From Acidimicrobiaceae bacterium (GTDB lineage: Bacteria > Actinomycetota > Acidimicrobiia > Acidimicrobiales > MedAcidi-G1): DNA of 53,153 nt. Positions within the stretch are counted from its first letter, which is position 1. Every line of letters begins with the position of its first letter. The stretch spans positions 1 to 53,153 of the forward strand of contig NZBE01000025.1 of the NCBI GenBank assembly GCA_002687745.1. Reading direction: 5' to 3'. Made by a program: the position numbers and the translations under genes. The notes under the pieces were generated by a model. The model worked only from the letters and a program-made list of their open reading frames with translations. It was not told the origin of the DNA and did not search any database. This document shows, piece after piece, positions 52,378 to 53,153 of the stretch.

Positions 52378-53010
52378 TCAGACCCTGCGTAGAACCGTGA
52401 CCACCCGACCGTAGACGTGAACCTCGTCGGCCGGGTAGCGCAACTCGTCAAAGGTCGGGTTGGAGGGAACCAGAACGACGGTTTCACCGTCGATCCTGAG
52501 GTGCTTGACGGTTGCCTCGCCGTCGGGGATCCCGGCCACCACCAGGTCTCCGGGGTCGGCGGTGGGCTGCACCCTGGCGACCACATGGTCACCGTCGAAG
52601 ATCCCGGCGTCGATCATGGAGTCGCCCCTGACCCTGAGCATGAAGAGGTCGCCGCTACCGGTGAACTCTGAGGGCATGGGAACGGACTCCTCGATGTTCT
52701 CGACGGCCAGCACCCCGGTTCCTGCGGCGATGTCGCCGACGAGGGGTACGTGGTGGACGGCTCCGCGGTCGACGGCGGCTCCGGTGGTGGGGTCCAGACG
52801 GACCTCGATGGCGCGGGGCTTGGAGGGGTCGCGGCGCAGGTAGTCGCGGTCCTGGAGGGTTGCGAGGTGTGAGTGGACCGTGGAGGGGGAGGTGAGGCCC
52901 ACGGCCTGGCCGATTTCGCGCACGGAGGGTGGGTAGCCGTGCTCGCGGGTGTGTGAGTCGATGAAGTACAGGATCTGGCGCTGCCTGTCGGTGAGGTCCT
53001 TGTGGCTCAT
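52378..53010 (-). CDS. lexA: SOS repressor LexA
   Basis: 210 residues from ATG 53010. Winged helix (1 to about 70): LTDRQRQILYFIDSHTREHG, YPPSVREIGQAVGLTSPSTV. Ala-Gly cleavage site in VPLVGDIAAGTGVLAVENIE, catalytic Ser in LRVRGDSMIDAGIFDGDHV, catalytic Lys in GEATVKHLRI. It represses SOS genes until RecA filaments provoke self-cleavage. An in-frame ATG at 53055 would add 15 residues and lies 7 bases after TCGATT, which would fit the window's leaderless style. The perfect LexA box at 53065-53080 lies upstream, so the gene is self-repressed. Confidence 0.95.
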   Translation of the reverse strand: MSHKDLTDRQRQILYFIDSHTREHGYPPSVREIGQAVGLTSPSTVHSHLATLQDRDYLRRDPSKPRAIEVRLDPTTGAAVDRGAVHHVPLVGDIAAGTGVLAVENIEESVPMPSEFTGSGDLFMLRVRGDSMIDAGIFDGDHVVARVQPTADPGDLVVAGIPDGEATVKHLRIDGETVVLVPSNPTFDELRYPADEVHVYGRVVTVLRRV

Positions 53011-53058
53011 GGCTGCTGCTCGCTCTCGGGCTTGATTGCGGGGATGTTGCGTCATTGC

Positions 53059-53086
53059 TTGCAATCGAACAGGTGTTCGATACACT
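53059..53086 (+). promoter_or_regulatory. LexA-controlled promoter divergent from lexA
   Basis: TTGCAA (53059-53064), a 16-base spacer that is exactly the perfect palindrome TCGAACAGGTGTTCGA (53065-53080), then TACACT (53081-53086). The GTG of the rightward reading frame follows 6 bases later. One operator thus covers both lexA and the divergent gene. Its layout mirrors the recA promoter, where TTGCAT also abuts the box. Confidence 0.85.
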
Positions 53087-53092
53087 GTCCAT

Positions 53093-53153
53093 GTGATCGA
53101 ACACCTGTACGTCGCACATATGTTCCCCGAACAGACGTTCCATGTCAAGGACC
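53093..53153 (+). CDS. Start of an unidentified SOS-controlled gene (partial)
   Basis: GTG at 53093 opens a frame that runs to the window edge, reading MIEHLYVAHMFPEQTFHVKD. It begins 6 bases after the TACACT -10, the spacing expected for a leaderless transcript. An internal ATG at 53120 is an alternative start. Twenty residues are too few to identify it. LexA control suggests a DNA-repair or cell-cycle role, by inference only. Confidence 0.45.
   Translation, partial: MIEHLYVAHMFPEQTFHVKD
53097..53141 (+). promoter_or_regulatory. Two additional LexA-like half-perfect boxes
   Basis: CGAAC-ACCT-GTACG at 53098-53111 and CGAAC-AGAC-GTTCC at 53128-53141 each differ from the CGAAC-N4-GTTCG core at one position. 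They lie 32 and 30 bases apart, about three helical turns, downstream of the perfect box and within the first codons of the divergent frame. Confidence 0.5.

Overview
The window reads as a stretch of core chromosome from a high-GC Gram-positive bacterium of the Actinomycetota. Gene order (rpsP-khpA-rimM-trmD-rplS; comM-dprA-LytM-rpsB-tsf-pyrH-frr-cdsA-dxr-rseP-ispG; rimP-nusA-ylxR-infB-rbfA-truB; rpsO-pnp-M16-dapB; dapA-rnj-ftsK; rimO-pgsA-cinA-recA-miaB-miaA-dapF-hflX-lexA) is the actinobacterial arrangement. Missing members of that arrangement, an Escherichia-type DapD and the abundance of leaderless starts suggest a lineage outside the Mycobacterium/Streptomyces group, plausibly an uncultured acidimicrobial relative. 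That placement is inference. No mobile element, CRISPR array, rRNA or tRNA was seen, and no gene-free stretch exceeds 300 bases; the longest is the 267 bases between rpsO and pnp.

Region by region. 1-2.6 kb: end of rpsP, then KhpA, RimM, TrmD, L19 and the YraN-like protein. 2.6-3.0 kb (minus strand): two very small actinobacterial proteins. 3.1-7.5 kb: ComM, DprA and a secreted fusion of a degenerate LytM domain with an alpha/beta-hydrolase. 7.7-15.8 kb: translation factors, UMP kinase, CdsA, and the MEP isoprenoid enzymes Dxr and IspG flanking the site-2 protease RseP. 15.9-22.3 kb: the nusA-infB operon behind a strong -10 and a terminator-like leader hairpin, with a ylxR gene that lacks a normal start codon. 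22.3-27.3 kb: a TauE-like permease, an HpaI-type aldolase, RibF and ribE-ribBA-ribH. 27.4-31.7 kb: S15, PNPase and an M16 protease. 31.8-39.1 kb: DapB, SURF1, an unnamed probable regulator, DapA, RNase J and FtsK. 39.2-42.7 kb: an amber-interrupted half-size cation exchanger, RimO, PgsA and CinA. 42.8-53.1 kb: MsrB (minus), RecA, MiaB, MiaA, DapF, HflX, DapC, DapD, DapE and LexA (minus), with an unidentified SOS-controlled gene leaving the window.

Functionally the segment supplies ribosome maturation and RNA modification or decay, the complete set of succinylase-route lysine/DAP enzymes after aspartate semialdehyde (dapA, B, C, D, E and F), most of riboflavin/FAD synthesis except RibD, the first and a late MEP step, phospholipid head-group synthesis, and the two SOS regulators.

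There is no obvious new multi-gene system. The items most worth a second look are: (i) a recurrent TAGCCT/TAGCGT element 6-9 bases before start codons, implying leaderless transcription; (ii) ylxR, probably starting at ATA inside the nusA stop; (iii) the inactive LytM-hydrolase fusion; (iv) DapF with its first catalytic cysteine replaced by serine; (v) a LexA operator that forms exactly the spacer of a divergent promoter, followed by two near-copies; and (vi) the cation-exchanger reading frame broken by one in-frame TAG.
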